In this document: positions 8,667 through 19,349 of the stretch, one piece after another
Layout of the letters: each line of letters starts with the position of its first letter
How positions within the stretch are numbered: position 1 is the stretch's first letter
Assembly: GCF_002953215.1 (NCBI RefSeq)
Contig: NZ_CP026378.1
Coordinates: forward strand, 3,578,540-3,642,539
DNA from: Mixta calida
GTDB taxonomy: Bacteria; Pseudomonadota; Gammaproteobacteria; Enterobacterales; Enterobacteriaceae
DNA length: 64,000 bases
Reading direction: 5' to 3'
Made by a program: the position numbers and the translations under genes
The notes under the pieces: model-generated
The model's input: only the letters and a program-made list of their open reading frames with translations
Databases searched by the model: none
Told to the model about the DNA's origin: nothing

Positions 8667-8821
8667 CGACCGGCACGGATTGCTTTTAACCAACCGACAC
8701 AGCCCGGTTTTAACCAACCGGCACGGATTGTTTGTAACCAATCGGCACTGCCCGGTTTTAACCAACCGGCACGGATTGTTTTTAACCAATCGGCACTGCC
8801 CGGTTTTAACCAACCGACACC
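8667..8821. repeat. Tandem array C: 24 bp unit in an alternating two-type pattern
   Basis: Units start at 8667, 8691, 8715, 8739, 8763, 8787 and 8811 (the last partial). Type a is CAACCGGCACGGATTG with a T-rich end and AAC; type b is CAATCGGCACTGCCCGGTTT with TAAC. They alternate a-b-a-b-a-b, so the higher-order period is 48 bp. The array runs to 9 bp from the recJ stop. Frames stay open on both strands because the unit is a multiple of three, but nothing else supports coding. Confidence 0.92.
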
Positions 8822-8829
8822 GCCCTGCC

Positions 8830-10560
8830 CTATAGCGGCCAGATATGTTCGATCAACAACTGCACGCTACGATTGCCGCGGAACTCATTCACATCCAGCT
8901 TATAGGCCAGCTCAACGTGACGCACGCTGGCGTCCGGCCAAAGACGCGTATCAATATTAAACGCGATGCCGTCCAGCAACGGCCCGCCGCCTAACGGCTC
9001 CACCATCACCTTCAGATGACGCTCGCCCACCAGACGCTGTTGCAACAGCTTAAATTTGCCGTCGAACACTGGCTCCGGAAAAGCCTGTCCCCACGGCCCC
9101 GCATCGCGCAGCATTTCCGCCACCGGCAGCGTCAGATCCGGCGCCGACAGCTCGCCGTCTGACCAGATAACGCCCTGCAATGCGTCCGCATCCAGCCACT
9201 CGCCCACCAGGGCGCTAAACAGCGTGCTGAACTGCTCGAACTTCGCCTCTTCAAGCGACAGACCTGCCGCCATCGCATGGCCGCCGAACTTCAGGATCAA
9301 CCCCGGATTCAACGTATCCAGACGTTCAAGCGCATCGCGCAGATGCAATCCCGCTACCGAACGGCCTGAACCTTTCAGCGTGCCGTCGCCCGCAGGGGCG
9401 AAAGCGATTACCGGACGGTGAAAGCGCTCCTTCAGCCGGGATGCCAGAATACCTACCACGCCCTGATGCCACTCAGGATGATAAAACGCCAGACCCAGCG
9501 GCAGCGTATCGCTGCTGCGCTCCAGCTGATTACAGAGCGCCAACGCTTCCGCCTGCATCCCCTGCTCAATCTCTTTGCGCGTCTGGTTCAGCGCATCCAG
9601 CTCGCTGGCCAACATCCGCGCCTGCGCCAGATCCTCCGTCAGCAGCAGCGCCACGCCTACTGACATATCATCCAGACGACCGGCGGCATTAAGACGCGGG
9701 CCAAGCGCGAAACCTAAATCGCTGGCGGCCAGCTGGCGCGCATCGCGATTCGCCACTTCCAGCAGCGCGCGAATGCCGGGACGGCACTTGCCTGCGCGGA
9801 TGCGGCTCATTCCCTGCCAGACCAGAATGCGGTTATTGGCGTCCAGCGGCACCACGTCCGCCACCGTGCCGAGCGCCACCAGATCGAGCAGCTCCGCCAG
9901 ATTTGGGATTGCCAGGCCGTTATCGAACCAGCCCTGCTCGCGCAGATGCGCCCGCAGCGCCAGCATCAGATAAAACGCGACGCCGACGCCCGCCAGCGCG
10001 CGGGAAGGAAAAGTACTGTCATCAAGATTAGGGTTAACGATCGCTTCCGCTTCAGGCAGCGTTTCACCTGGCAGATGGTGATCGGTCACCAGCACAGGGA
10101 TGCCTTTCTGGTGCGCGCACAGCACGCCCGCGTGGGAAGAAATGCCGTTATCCACCGTCAGGATTAGCTCTGCGCCGCGCGCCGCCGCCTGCTCCACCAC
10201 TTCGGGACTCAGGCCATAGCCATCATCGAAGCGGTTAGGCACCAGATACTGTACGTGCTGACCGCCCATGCTGCGTAACGCCAGTACGGTCAACGCGGTG
10301 CTGGTGGCGCCGTCGGCATCGAAATCGCCGACGATCATAATCTGTTTTTGATCGCGCAGCGCCTGATGCAGCAGCTCAACCGCCTGCTGCATGCCGCTCA
10401 ACCCCTGCCAGGGATGAAGGAATTTCGCGCCGCGCTCCAGCTCGCGCGCGTCGCCTATACCGCGCTGGGCGTAAAGGCGACGCAGCAACGGATGAAAATC
10501 CGTCGGCAAAGCTGTATCGGGCGCCGCCTCACGGCGGCGAAGTTGCATCGGTTTATTCAC
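8830..10560 (-). CDS. recJ: Single-stranded-DNA-specific 5'-3' exonuclease RecJ
   Basis: Acts in RecF-pathway recombination, mismatch repair and base excision repair, degrading single-stranded DNA from 5' ends with Mg/Mn. The 576-aa protein has the DHH phosphoesterase motifs: GDFDADGATSTAL near residue 80, VTVDNGISSHAG-like region (LTVDNGISSHAG) near 135, and VTDHHLPGE near 160. DHHA1 motifs include GSGRSVAGLH and KFGGHAMAAGLSLEE. It overlaps nothing and follows dsbC by 6 bp, the E. coli order. In E. coli prfB follows closely; here a repeat zone of about 970 bp intervenes. Confidence 0.97.
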   Translation of the reverse strand: MNKPMQLRRREAAPDTALPTDFHPLLRRLYAQRGIGDARELERGAKFLHPWQGLSGMQQAVELLHQALRDQKQIMIVGDFDADGATSTALTVLALRSMGGQHVQYLVPNRFDDGYGLSPEVVEQAAARGAELILTVDNGISSHAGVLCAHQKGIPVLVTDHHLPGETLPEAEAIVNPNLDDSTFPSRALAGVGVAFYLMLALRAHLREQGWFDNGLAIPNLAELLDLVALGTVADVVPLDANNRILVWQGMSRIRAGKCRPGIRALLEVANRDARQLAASDLGFALGPRLNAAGRLDDMSVGVALLLTEDLAQARMLASELDALNQTRKEIEQGMQAEALALCNQLERSSDTLPLGLAFYHPEWHQGVVGILASRLKERFHRPVIAFAPAGDGTLKGSGRSVAGLHLRDALERLDTLNPGLILKFGGHAMAAGLSLEEAKFEQFSTLFSALVGEWLDADALQGVIWSDGELSAPDLTLPVAEMLRDAGPWGQAFPEPVFDGKFKLLQQRLVGERHLKVMVEPLGGGPLLDGIAFNIDTRLWPDASVRHVELAYKLDVNEFRGNRSVQLLIEHIWPL

Positions 10561-10566
10561 TGCTGA

Positions 10567-11271
10567 TTAGCTACCGCTCTTTTGTTTATCAAGAAACTGC
10601 TTCATCTCCTGCGGCCCCTGATAACCTGGAATCATCATGCCATTCTCCATCAGGATGGCAGGCGTGCCCTGAATGCCGAACAGAATGCCCAGCTGATACT
10701 GCTTTTGAAGATCGATTTTGCAATCGATGGGAGAAACTTCGTCGCCTTTCATTGCCGCGTCGAACGCTTTATTACGATCCGCCGCGCACCAGATGGACTT
10801 CATTTTCTTCGCCACCTGCCCATTCATTCCTTCGCGCGGGAAAGCCAGATAGCGCACGGTGATGCCCAGCGCATTGTAGTCGGCCATCTCCTGATGCAGC
10901 TTGCGACAATAACCGCAGGTGATATCAGTGAAAACGGTAATCATATGCTGCTCTTTCGGCGCCTTATAGACGATCATCTCTTTGCTTAAGGCATCGACTT
11001 TTTTCTGCAGCTGTTGATTGGTGACGTTCACCGGATGCGCGCCGCTGACATCATATAGCGGCCCCTGAATAAAGTGCTTTCCATCTTCGGTGACATAGAG
11101 CACGCCGCTTTCAGAGAGCACGGTTTTCATGCCCGGCAACGGCGAAGGCTGGATCTCGACCTGTTGCAGTCCCAGCTTGCGCAAAGATTGCTGAATCGCG
11201 GCGTCATCCGCCTGGGCTACGCCAGCAACAGAAGCAGCCAGCAAAGCGGCGATGGCAAAAGTTTTTTTCAT
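10567..11271 (-). CDS. dsbC: Periplasmic protein disulfide isomerase DsbC
   Basis: Shuffles wrong disulfides in periplasmic proteins and is kept reduced by DsbD. The signal peptide is MKKTFAIAALLAASVAGVAQ, with cleavage likely at AQA-DD. An N-terminal dimerisation domain is followed by a thioredoxin fold with the active site CGYC at about residues 119-122 (FTDITCGYCRKLH). Length 234 aa is normal. It lies in the xerD-dsbC-recJ operon, with 25 bp from xerD and 6 bp to recJ. Confidence 0.97.
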   Translation of the reverse strand: MKKTFAIAALLAASVAGVAQADDAAIQQSLRKLGLQQVEIQPSPLPGMKTVLSESGVLYVTEDGKHFIQGPLYDVSGAHPVNVTNQQLQKKVDALSKEMIVYKAPKEQHMITVFTDITCGYCRKLHQEMADYNALGITVRYLAFPREGMNGQVAKKMKSIWCAADRNKAFDAAMKGDEVSPIDCKIDLQKQYQLGILFGIQGTPAILMENGMMIPGYQGPQEMKQFLDKQKSGS

Positions 11272-11296
11272 CCTGTTCCCTTATTACTCCGCCGCC

Positions 11297-12190
11297 TCAG
11301 GCGCGCGGATGATGCTGTTGATGTAACTGACGCAGACGCTCGGTGGCGACATGCGTATAAATTTGCGTCGTGGAGAGATCGCTGTGCCCCAGCAGCATTT
11401 GTACGACACGTAAATCCGCGCCGTGGTTCAACAGATGCGTGGCAAAGGCGTGCCGCAGCACGTGCGGCGACAGCTTCTCGCTGTCGATGCCGGCCAGCGT
11501 GGCGTAATGTTTGATGCGGTGCCAGAAGGTTTGGCGGGTCATCTGCTGCGCGCGGTTGCTGGGAAACAGCACGTCAATCGCCCGGCCGTTCAGCAGCCAC
11601 GGACGACCATATTCCATATACTGTTCCAGCCAGTGTATCGCCTCTTCGCCCAGCGGCACCAGTCGCTCTTTGTTGCCTTTGCCGATCACACGCACCACGC
11701 CCTGGCGCAGACTGACATCGCTTATCGTCAGCCCCACCAGCTCTGAAACGCGCAGTCCGGTGGCGTAGAGCAGCTCCAGCATCGCTTTATCTCGCAGCTC
11801 AATCGGCTGATCGACGCTGGGCGCCTGTAGCAGCCGCTCCACCTGCGCTTCCGACAGATCCTTCGGCAGACGCTGCGGCAGTTTGGGCGACGAGAGCAGC
11901 GCGCTTGGATCGTCATCGCGCAGCTTTTCGCGATAGAGATACTGGAACAGCCGCCGCGTCGCGCTTAACAGGCGCGCCGAGCTGGTGGCTTTATAACCGC
12001 CCTCGATGCGCTCGGCAAGAAAAGCCTGTAAATCGGCCGCGTCTGCCTGGAGCAGAGAACGTTGGTGATGCGCCAGCCAGCCGGTCAGCGACAGCAGATC
12101 CTGTCGATAGGAGGTCAGGGTGTTTTGCGCCAGATTACGCTCTATCCACAGCGCATCGAGAAACTGTTCAATAAGATCGTTATCCTGCAT
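11297..12190 (-). CDS. xerD: Site-specific tyrosine recombinase XerD
   Basis: Works with XerC at dif to resolve chromosome dimers under FtsK control. The 297-aa protein has an N-terminal SAM-like core-binding domain (about 1-85) and the catalytic domain with R in ATGLRVSELVGL, the HVLRHAFATHLLNHGADLR box (HxxR), the second His in LLGHSDLSTTQIYTHV and the nucleophilic Tyr of that same segment. It is the first gene of the xerD-dsbC-recJ unit and diverges from fldB. Confidence 0.96.
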   Translation of the reverse strand: MQDNDLIEQFLDALWIERNLAQNTLTSYRQDLLSLTGWLAHHQRSLLQADAADLQAFLAERIEGGYKATSSARLLSATRRLFQYLYREKLRDDDPSALLSSPKLPQRLPKDLSEAQVERLLQAPSVDQPIELRDKAMLELLYATGLRVSELVGLTISDVSLRQGVVRVIGKGNKERLVPLGEEAIHWLEQYMEYGRPWLLNGRAIDVLFPSNRAQQMTRQTFWHRIKHYATLAGIDSEKLSPHVLRHAFATHLLNHGADLRVVQMLLGHSDLSTTQIYTHVATERLRQLHQQHHPRA

Positions 12191-12297
12191 CTTTTTCCCT
12201 CGCGCAAAGCCGTGAATTTCACCGCATTATGCCTGAAAGCGGCGCCCTTCTGATACAATTGCGCCCATCTGATGATATGAATGAGTAGATGTTCCGT

Positions 12298-12816
12298 ATG
12301 AAAATTGGCCTTTTTTACGGTTCCAGCACCTGTTACACCGAGATGGCCGCCGAGAAAATTCGTGATTTTATCGGCGAGGAGCTGGTCACGCTGCACAACC
12401 TGAAGGATGACGCTCCAGCGCTGATGGAGCAGTACGATATGCTGATCCTCGGCATCCCGACCTGGGATTTCGGCGAATTGCAGGAAGACTGGGAGGCGGT
12501 CTGGCAGGAGATCCCGACGCTGAAGCTGCGCGGCAAAGTGGTGGCGCTCTACGGCATGGGCGATCAGCTCGGCTATGGCGAGTGGTTTCTCGATGCGCTG
12601 GGAATGCTGCATGAGCTGCTCGCGCCGATGGGCGTTCAGTTCGTCGGCTACTGGCCGATTGAAGGCTACGAGTTTACCAGCCCGAAACCGCTTACCGCCG
12701 ACGGCACGCAATTTGTCGGCCTGGCGCTGGATGATGTGAATCAGTTTGAAGAGAGCGATGAGCGCATCGCCCAATGGTGCGAGCAGATCCTTACGGAAAC
12801 CGCCGCGCTGCTATAG
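12298..12816 (+). CDS. fldB: Flavodoxin FldB
   Basis: A small FMN electron carrier. It has 172 aa from ATG 12298. The FMN phosphate loop is [18 protein letters not shown] at the N terminus; later flavin contacts lie in [15 protein letters not shown] and [12 protein letters not shown]-like [13 protein letters not shown]. An in-frame ATG nine bases upstream (12289) would add MFR; I chose 12298 because MKIGLFYG aligns with the E. coli start MNMGLFYG. It diverges from xerD and is convergent with ygfX. Confidence 0.94.
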   Translation: MKIGLFYGSSTCYTEMAAEKIRDFIGEELVTLHNLKDDAPALMEQYDMLILGIPTWDFGELQEDWEAVWQEIPTLKLRGKVVALYGMGDQLGYGEWFLDALGMLHELLAPMGVQFVGYWPIEGYEFTSPKPLTADGTQFVGLALDDVNQFEESDERIAQWCEQILTETAALL

Positions 12817-12862
12817 CAACCGCTGCGCGGGCCTTGCCTGACTTCACTGCCGCACGTGGCGT

Positions 12863-13267
12863 TTAGCCGGGCTCATATCCCTTAAACAGGCGACGCAGCG
12901 CGCGCCAGTTCGCTTCCGGCATGCTGTCCCGCATCAGCCACAATGACAGGCGTGTCCCCTGCGGCGTGCGCAGCGTAAGCAGTATGCCAAACGGCAGAAT
13001 AAACGGCGGCCGCATCACCTGATAATCCCGCTGTCGCCAGCGCCAGATGCGGCTTTCCTCCGCCGTTAAGCGGCCGCTGAAGCGACGTTGTAGATGCAGA
13101 CGTCGCCACAGTTCGCCGAGCATTAGCAGCAGCAGCACCATCATCAACGGCGCCAGCGACGGCGGCCAGGGCAACAACAGCAATCCGAAGACGAGCGGGC
13201 TATAGAGCAGGCAGGTTATCTGCTGCGCCCGCGCCGACGGGGAGAGATCAGATTGCCACCGCACCAC
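12863..13267 (-). CDS. ygfX: YgfX (CptA), small membrane protein partner of SdhE
   Basis: A 134-aa inner-membrane protein with two hydrophobic helices near residues 18-55 ([20 protein letters not shown] and the [12 protein letters not shown] segment). In E. coli and Serratia the ygfX product acts with SdhE, and has also been discussed as the toxin of a CptAB toxin-antitoxin pair; the SDH-assembly role of SdhE is the better supported. The GTG at 13267 gives MVRWQSDL, matching E. coli MVLWQSDL; an upstream GTG at 13279 is possible. It overlaps the end of sdhE by 20 bp. Confidence 0.85.
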   Translation of the reverse strand: MVRWQSDLSPSARAQQITCLLYSPLVFGLLLLPWPPSLAPLMMVLLLLMLGELWRRLHLQRRFSGRLTAEESRIWRWRQRDYQVMRPPFILPFGILLTLRTPQGTRLSLWLMRDSMPEANWRALRRLFKGYEPG

Positions 13268-13526
13268 GTTCCGGGCCACGCTGCTGGTTGCGCGTCTGAA
13301 TCAGCTGCACCATACGTTTCAGCTCGGCATCGGCCGGCTCGCCGTGGTTCATCAGCCAGTTAAACAGATCGGGATCGTCGCTTTTCAGCAGACGAATAAA
13401 CAGCGCCTTATCTTCATCGCTCAGCGAATCATATTCATATTTAAAGAAAGGCATAATGGCGATATCCAGCTCCAGCATGCCGCGGCGGCAGGCCCAGTGA
13501 ATACGGGATTTATCGTTGATATCCAT
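13248..13526 (-). CDS. sdhE: SdhE, FAD assembly factor for succinate dehydrogenase
   Basis: Promotes covalent flavinylation of SdhA and FrdA. It has 92 aa, with the conserved RGMLELD motif (RGxxE) at about residues 15-21 and the downstream [20 protein letters not shown] helix bundle. The start MDIN at 13526 matches the E. coli protein; upstream in-frame starts at 13538 and 13550 (TTG) lack a better ribosome site. Its 3' end overlaps ygfX, suggesting translational coupling. It diverges from ygfZ, a folate-dependent Fe-S protein. Confidence 0.94.
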   Translation of the reverse strand: MDINDKSRIHWACRRGMLELDIAIMPFFKYEYDSLSDEDKALFIRLLKSDDPDLFNWLMNHGEPADAELKRMVQLIQTRNQQRGPERGAVAI

Positions 13527-13752
13527 GTGTTCCGTCATCGGTTGGCTCAAACATGCAGGCTAGTGTAGCGCTTTTTTTCGGGCCTGTTGAAGGCAAATTC
13601 TCCCCCTGCGGGCCACAGCGCAAAGTGGCAATGCGGGTTGCGAGGTTATCACGCGATTTGTGCGTCCGCTTCAGGAAACAGGTTGCAAAGCCATACTGCT
13701 CTTTTAATATGAGGTCACTATTCCTTATCCACTGACTTTTTCAGGACTCCCT

Positions 13753-14736
13753 ATGCCTGACTTTACGTTTCCACCGCGCCAGCCCGTTGCTTCCTCCCGA
13801 CTGCCGCTGACGCTGATTTCGCTGGAGGATTGGGCGCTGGTTTCCGTGCAGGGCGCGGATAGCACCACCTATCTGCAAGGCCAGGTGACGCTGGACGTCG
13901 CTGCGCTGGCTGCCGAGCAGCATTTACCCTGCGCGCACTGCGATGCGAAAGGGAAAATGTGGAGCAACCTGCGACTGTTCCATCGCGGCGAAGGCTACGC
14001 CTATCTGGTGCGCCGCAGCGTGCGCGATATGCAGATCACCGAGCTGAAGAAATACGCCGTTTTTTCTAAGGTGACGATCGCCGCCGACGAACAGCCGGTT
14101 CTGCTGGGCGTGGCGGGCTTTCAGGCCAGAGCGGCGCTGACTCACCGTTTCGCCGCTCTGCCGGATGCGCAGACGCCGGTGGTGCAAGATGGCGATTCAA
14201 CGCTGCTCTGGTTCGGCACGCCTGCCGAACGTTTCCTGCTGGTGACCACCGCGGAAAAAGCCGCCGAACTGAAAGAGGCGCTGGCGGGCGAGGCGCAGCT
14301 TAACGGCAGTCAGCAGTGGCTGGCGCTGGATATTGAAGCGGGCCTGCCGGTGCTGGATGAAAAAACCAGTGGCCAGCTGATCCCACAGGCGACCAACCTG
14401 CAGGCGCTGGATGCGATCAGCTTTAAGAAAGGCTGCTATACCGGTCAGGAGATGGTGGCGCGCGCCAAGTTCCGCGGCGCCAACAAGCGAGCGCTTTACT
14501 GGCTGGCGGGCAAAGCGGGACGTGTTCCGGAGGCGGGCGACGCGCTGGAGCTGAAGATGGGTGAAAACTGGCGACGCACCGGCACTATTCTGACGGCCGT
14601 ACAGCTGGAGTCCGGCGATGTCTGGGTACAGGCGGTGCTGAATAACGATCTGGAGCCGGAAAGCGTACTACGCGTGCAGGGCGACGAGGGCGGCGAACTG
14701 GCTATTCAGCCGCTGCCCTACTCGCTGGCGGAATAA
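13753..14736 (+). CDS. ygfZ: YgfZ, tetrahydrofolate-dependent Fe-S cluster protein
   Basis: A 327-aa GcvT-fold protein needed for full activity of MiaB and other Fe-S enzymes and for the response to oxidative stress. The signature KGCYTGQE with its essential Cys is present ([20 protein letters not shown], about residues 222-241). The N terminus has the folate-binding-like [12 protein letters not shown]. It starts close after a short A/T-rich stretch, diverges from sdhE and ends at a strong terminator shared with yqfA. Confidence 0.95.
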   Translation: MPDFTFPPRQPVASSRLPLTLISLEDWALVSVQGADSTTYLQGQVTLDVAALAAEQHLPCAHCDAKGKMWSNLRLFHRGEGYAYLVRRSVRDMQITELKKYAVFSKVTIAADEQPVLLGVAGFQARAALTHRFAALPDAQTPVVQDGDSTLLWFGTPAERFLLVTTAEKAAELKEALAGEAQLNGSQQWLALDIEAGLPVLDEKTSGQLIPQATNLQALDAISFKKGCYTGQEMVARAKFRGANKRALYWLAGKAGRVPEAGDALELKMGENWRRTGTILTAVQLESGDVWVQAVLNNDLEPESVLRVQGDEGGELAIQPLPYSLAE

Positions 14737-14750
14737 CCGGTCTGAAAAAT

Positions 14751-14779
14751 AAAAAGGCGGCCTTCAGGCCGCCTTTTTT
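14751..14779. terminator. Bidirectional terminator between ygfZ and yqfA
   Basis: AAAAAGGCGGCC-TTCA-GGCCGCCTTTTTT is a perfect GC stem with A and T runs on both flanks. It ends the convergent ygfZ (+) and yqfA (-) transcripts and overlaps the yqfA stop codon. Confidence 0.93.
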
Positions 14780-15437
14780 AGGGCTTCAGTATATAAAGGT
14801 AGATCGCTAAAAAGTGGCAGATGCTGCCGCCCAGAACAAAGCCATGCCAGATGGCGTGGTTGTATGGAATACGCTTCGCCACATAAAAAATCACGCCCAG
14901 CGTGTAGATGATGCCACCCACCGCCAGCAGCCAGAGACCGCCCGGCGCCAGCTTGATCGCCAGCTGATAAATCACGATCAGCGAGAGCCAGCCCATCAAC
15001 AGGTAAGTCACCACCGACAGCACCTTGAAACGGTGGATGAAGACCAGCTTAAAAATAATGCCCAGCAGCGCCAGACTCCAGATCACCACCATCAGACCAT
15101 GCGCCAGCGGCGATTTCAGCCCCACCAGCAGAAACGGCGTATAGGTGCCGGCAATCAGTAAGTAGATCGCGCAGTGATCCAGCTTTTTCAGCCAGAATTT
15201 AGCGCGCGGGTTTGTAACAGCATGATAAAGCGTCGAGGCGAGAAACAGCAGAATCATGCTGCCGCCATACAGGCTGTAGCTGGTAATTGCCAGCGCGCCC
15301 GCATTAGCGTCGATGGCCTGGCTCAGCAGCAACACCAGCCCGACGATGCCAAAGATGCAGCCCAGGCCATGACTGATGCTGTTAGCGATCTCTTCCGCCA
15401 GCGAGTATCCCTCGGCTAATACATTTTTATTCGCCAT
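14778..15437 (-). CDS. trhA: YqfA/TrhA, hemolysin III-family membrane protein
   Basis: A seven-helix inner-membrane protein of the PAQR/hemolysin III family, 219 aa, equal in length to E. coli YqfA (TrhA), which affects membrane energetics and fatty-acid homeostasis. It carries the family's conserved residues in ANSISHGLG (His near residue 22), [10 protein letters not shown], the [16 protein letters not shown] segment and the C-terminal [19 protein letters not shown]. The ATG at 15437 has AGGGGG at good spacing; the GTG at 15443 is too close to it. It diverges from the RpiR gene. Confidence 0.92.
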   Translation of the reverse strand: MANKNVLAEGYSLAEEIANSISHGLGCIFGIVGLVLLLSQAIDANAGALAITSYSLYGGSMILLFLASTLYHAVTNPRAKFWLKKLDHCAIYLLIAGTYTPFLLVGLKSPLAHGLMVVIWSLALLGIIFKLVFIHRFKVLSVVTYLLMGWLSLIVIYQLAIKLAPGGLWLLAVGGIIYTLGVIFYVAKRIPYNHAIWHGFVLGGSICHFLAIYLYILKP

Positions 15438-15657
15438 ATTCACCCCCTGAAATTGCGTAATGCCCTGTGCAAAAAAGGAAATCTTTATCGACAGGTTGCG
15501 CCGGTTTTTTACGCATTCAAAGACTAGCTGAGAATCATTTCAGTATACACCTGTAAGCTGAAAGAATTTTATGTCCGCCTGTAACGCTTACGCACGCATC
15601 GGCGAAAAAAACAAAATCTGGTAAGGTAGGCGCGGTAATGACTGACGCGGATACAGC

Positions 15658-16389
15658 ATGTTTACTCACAGCATAATCTCAACGCTTAACGACACCGAGA
15701 TGCAGGTTTATAACACCGTGATCAAAAGCGGTGACAAAGTGATGTATATGACCATCCGCGAGCTGGCGGACGCTGCCGGTGTCTCCACCACCTCGGTGCT
15801 GCGCTTCTGCCGCAAAATGCAGTGCGATGGTTATTCTGAATTTCGCATTCGCTTTAAATTATATCTGGAGCAGGAACAGCAGCGCCCGATTAATTATGGC
15901 GTGAATGAAATGGTCAGCTTCTTTAAAAGCATTAATAATGACGATTTCGAATATTTAATTAGCCAGGCGGTGGAGCATATTCTGGCGGCGCAGCGTATTA
16001 TTTTTATCGGCGCGGGCACTTCCGGCACGTTAGGAAAATATGGTGCACGCTTTTTCTCTAACGTAGGTAAATTCAGTAATTACATCGACGATCCTTATTA
16101 TCCGGTCAGCAATGATATGTATAAAGACGCAGTGGCGATTATCCTTTCCATTTCCGGCGAAACCGAAGAAATTCTGCGGCTTGCCAGCCAGTTCAGCCTG
16201 CATCGATGCAAAATCATTACCATTACCAATAGTGAAACCAGCTCGCTGGCGAAGCTGGCGGATTTTAATATCTCCTGCCATATGCCATTAATTCGCATGA
16301 ACGGCGGCTTTGATATCACTACCCAGGTGCCGACGCTCTATATTATCGAAAGTATTGGTCGTAAACTCGCCAGCCGCCTGAGCGAATAA
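15658..16389 (+). CDS. RpiR/MurR-family transcriptional regulator
   Basis: A 243-aa regulator with an N-terminal HTH_6 domain (about residues 1-77; TIRELADAAGVSTTSVLRFC is the recognition helix region) and a C-terminal SIS sugar-phosphate-binding domain (about 110-235; IIFIGAGTSGTLGKYGARFF and SISGETEEILR). Such proteins sense phosphosugars. It lies 214 bp upstream of, and on the same strand as, a 6-phospho-beta-glucosidase gene, so it probably controls beta-glucoside use. It is A/T-richer in the 3' half than its neighbours. The ligand is inferred. Confidence 0.85.
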   Translation: MFTHSIISTLNDTEMQVYNTVIKSGDKVMYMTIRELADAAGVSTTSVLRFCRKMQCDGYSEFRIRFKLYLEQEQQRPINYGVNEMVSFFKSINNDDFEYLISQAVEHILAAQRIIFIGAGTSGTLGKYGARFFSNVGKFSNYIDDPYYPVSNDMYKDAVAIILSISGETEEILRLASQFSLHRCKIITITNSETSSLAKLADFNISCHMPLIRMNGGFDITTQVPTLYIIESIGRKLASRLSE

Positions 16390-16558
16390 AACAAGCTGTT
16401 TTTTACAGGTAACAAATTACATTTGTCACGTTTCGTTATAACGTGACATTCCCCTGCGCTTTGCTACACTCCAAACAACCTTTATCACCGGCGCGTTATT
16501 ATTTCACGCTCTCTTACCGCGGCATCGCCTTTATTTTGTAGCGGCCGCTGCGTGATAA

Positions 16559-18040
<1,482 letters not shown>

Positions 18041-18046
18041 GATCAA

Positions 18047-18074
18047 TAAAGGCCGGCGCTATCTCCGGCCTTTA
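18047..18074 (+). terminator. Terminator after bglA
   Basis: TAAAGGCCGG and its exact complement flank an 8-base loop, 6 bp after the bglA stop. The T-run is short (TTTA), so strength may be moderate. Confidence 0.75.
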
Positions 18075-18342
18075 TGATTGCTATCCACCTTTATTATCCC
18101 TTCATTCATAAGGCTGTTAAAATATTATTTTAAAATTCATCGTTGATTAATAACCTGACAACATTTAGTGACCACAACAGCGAATTCATTTTACTGCGTA
18201 ACAGATATTATTTCTCTTTCATACTGCTCGCTTGCCCATCGCCCCGCATTCAAACGCTGGCTTGTAATACATATCACATTAAACGCTTTCCTGTTATGCC
18301 ATACTCCCGGCGCTCTATATTTACCCCCTAAATGGCAGGAAG
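18075..18342. other. A/T-rich intergenic region before the secreted EEP gene
   Basis: It holds no credible gene. The sequence is clearly A/T-richer than the backbone, like the gene that follows, and probably carries that gene's promoter. An AGGAAG ribosome site ends it. Confidence 0.5.
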
Positions 18343-19248
18343 ATGAAAACTAACAATATTTCTTTTTTAATCGTGTTCAGCGTCATAAACGCTTTTTCTT
18401 TTCACGCCAGCGCCGCCCTTACCGGTTCAGAAATTCTTAAGGTTAATAAAGGAGGAACAGTTAATAAAATTTACACGAGCAATCTGCCCACTCTCAAGGT
18501 AGCCACCTATAATATTGGCAAAAACGAAGCGGCAGATAACGTTAAAGATTTAACGCATTTAAGCCAGGCGATAGGTAAAATTAACGCTGATATCATAGCG
18601 GTAACGGAAATTGATAATCAGACACAGCGTAGCGGGAAAATCAACCAGCTGGCTGACATTGCACAGGCGAATCATCTGTTTTACGCCTTCGGCAAAGCCC
18701 TGGATTTCGATGGCGGGGAATATGGCGTTGGTTTATTGTCGAAATATAAAATAGATAAATCCCAGGTGATTAATTTGCCTTCCGGCGAAGCGGAGCAGCG
18801 TGTTGTTTTGATCTCGCAACTCGCTGTACCCGGCTTTGATTCGCCGGTTATCGTTATGACCACGCACCTGGACTGGCAGAAGAACCCCGAAGTGCGCCTT
18901 AACCAGGCGCGTTATCTGCTTGACCTGAGCATAGGCGATGCGCCTTCCAATTTCGCCAATATCGCTTCCGCAGTTAAAATTCTGGCGGGTGACTTTAACT
19001 CCACGGCAAACGAACAGCCGGTTAAAGAAATCAATTATTTCTGGAATCCGGTCGTTAAAAACGGCGTCGATCTTCGAACCTGGCCCGCTATCAATCCTGC
19101 TCTGGACCTTGACCATATTTTTACGTTTAAAGGGCAGAAGTGGAACGTTAAGGGACTTAATGTTCCTGATGAAAAAGAGGGGTTCAACTGGGCGGCCGCC
19201 AGCGATCATTTACCGCTGATTGCTGAACTGGAACTCCAGGAACAATAA
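18343..19248 (+). CDS. Secreted endonuclease/exonuclease/phosphatase (EEP) family protein
   Basis: A 301-aa protein with a signal peptide (about residues 1-24, ending SFHASAA) and one EEP domain of the DNase I / CdtB / phosphodiesterase fold. The catalytic motifs run in order: VATYNIGKN (about 53-60), AVTEIDNQ with the metal Glu (about 88), MTTHLDWQ with His (about 173), AGDFNSTA (about 217), ALDLDHIF (about 252) and the terminal SDHLPLIAEL with its His (about 288). All key residues are present, so it is likely active in the periplasm or outside. The substrate could be DNA, a phosphoinositide or another phosphoester. The gene is A/T-rich and isolated, suggesting transfer. Confidence 0.8.
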   Translation: MKTNNISFLIVFSVINAFSFHASAALTGSEILKVNKGGTVNKIYTSNLPTLKVATYNIGKNEAADNVKDLTHLSQAIGKINADIIAVTEIDNQTQRSGKINQLADIAQANHLFYAFGKALDFDGGEYGVGLLSKYKIDKSQVINLPSGEAEQRVVLISQLAVPGFDSPVIVMTTHLDWQKNPEVRLNQARYLLDLSIGDAPSNFANIASAVKILAGDFNSTANEQPVKEINYFWNPVVKNGVDLRTWPAINPALDLDHIFTFKGQKWNVKGLNVPDEKEGFNWAAASDHLPLIAELELQEQ

Positions 19249-19259
19249 AACGTTTTTCA

Positions 19260-19294
19260 TAAAAAAAGGGTTTGCTGGCAAACCCTTCTTATTT
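19260..19294. terminator. Bidirectional terminator between the EEP gene and gcvP
   Basis: AAGGGTTTGC-TG-GCAAACCCTT lies between an A-run (left) and a T-rich stretch (right). It serves the + strand EEP gene and the minus-strand gcv operon. A second palindrome, CTGCGCCTG-N6-CAGGCGCAG at 19316-19339, sits nearer the gcvP stop. Confidence 0.85.
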
Positions 19295-19349
19295 TACGCC
19301 TTATGTAACAACCGGCTGCGCCTGATAGTGCAGGCGCAGCCCAACGCGA

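Noticed and set aside
8255-8813. Repeat-peptide genes on the minus strand (8255-8506 and 8538-8813)
   Set aside because: They consist of repeat translation plus palindrome sequence, lack ribosome sites, and both strands are equally open.
7969-8821. CRISPR array
   Set aside because: Repeats are directly contiguous or vary within the unit, with no unique spacers, and no cas gene is present.
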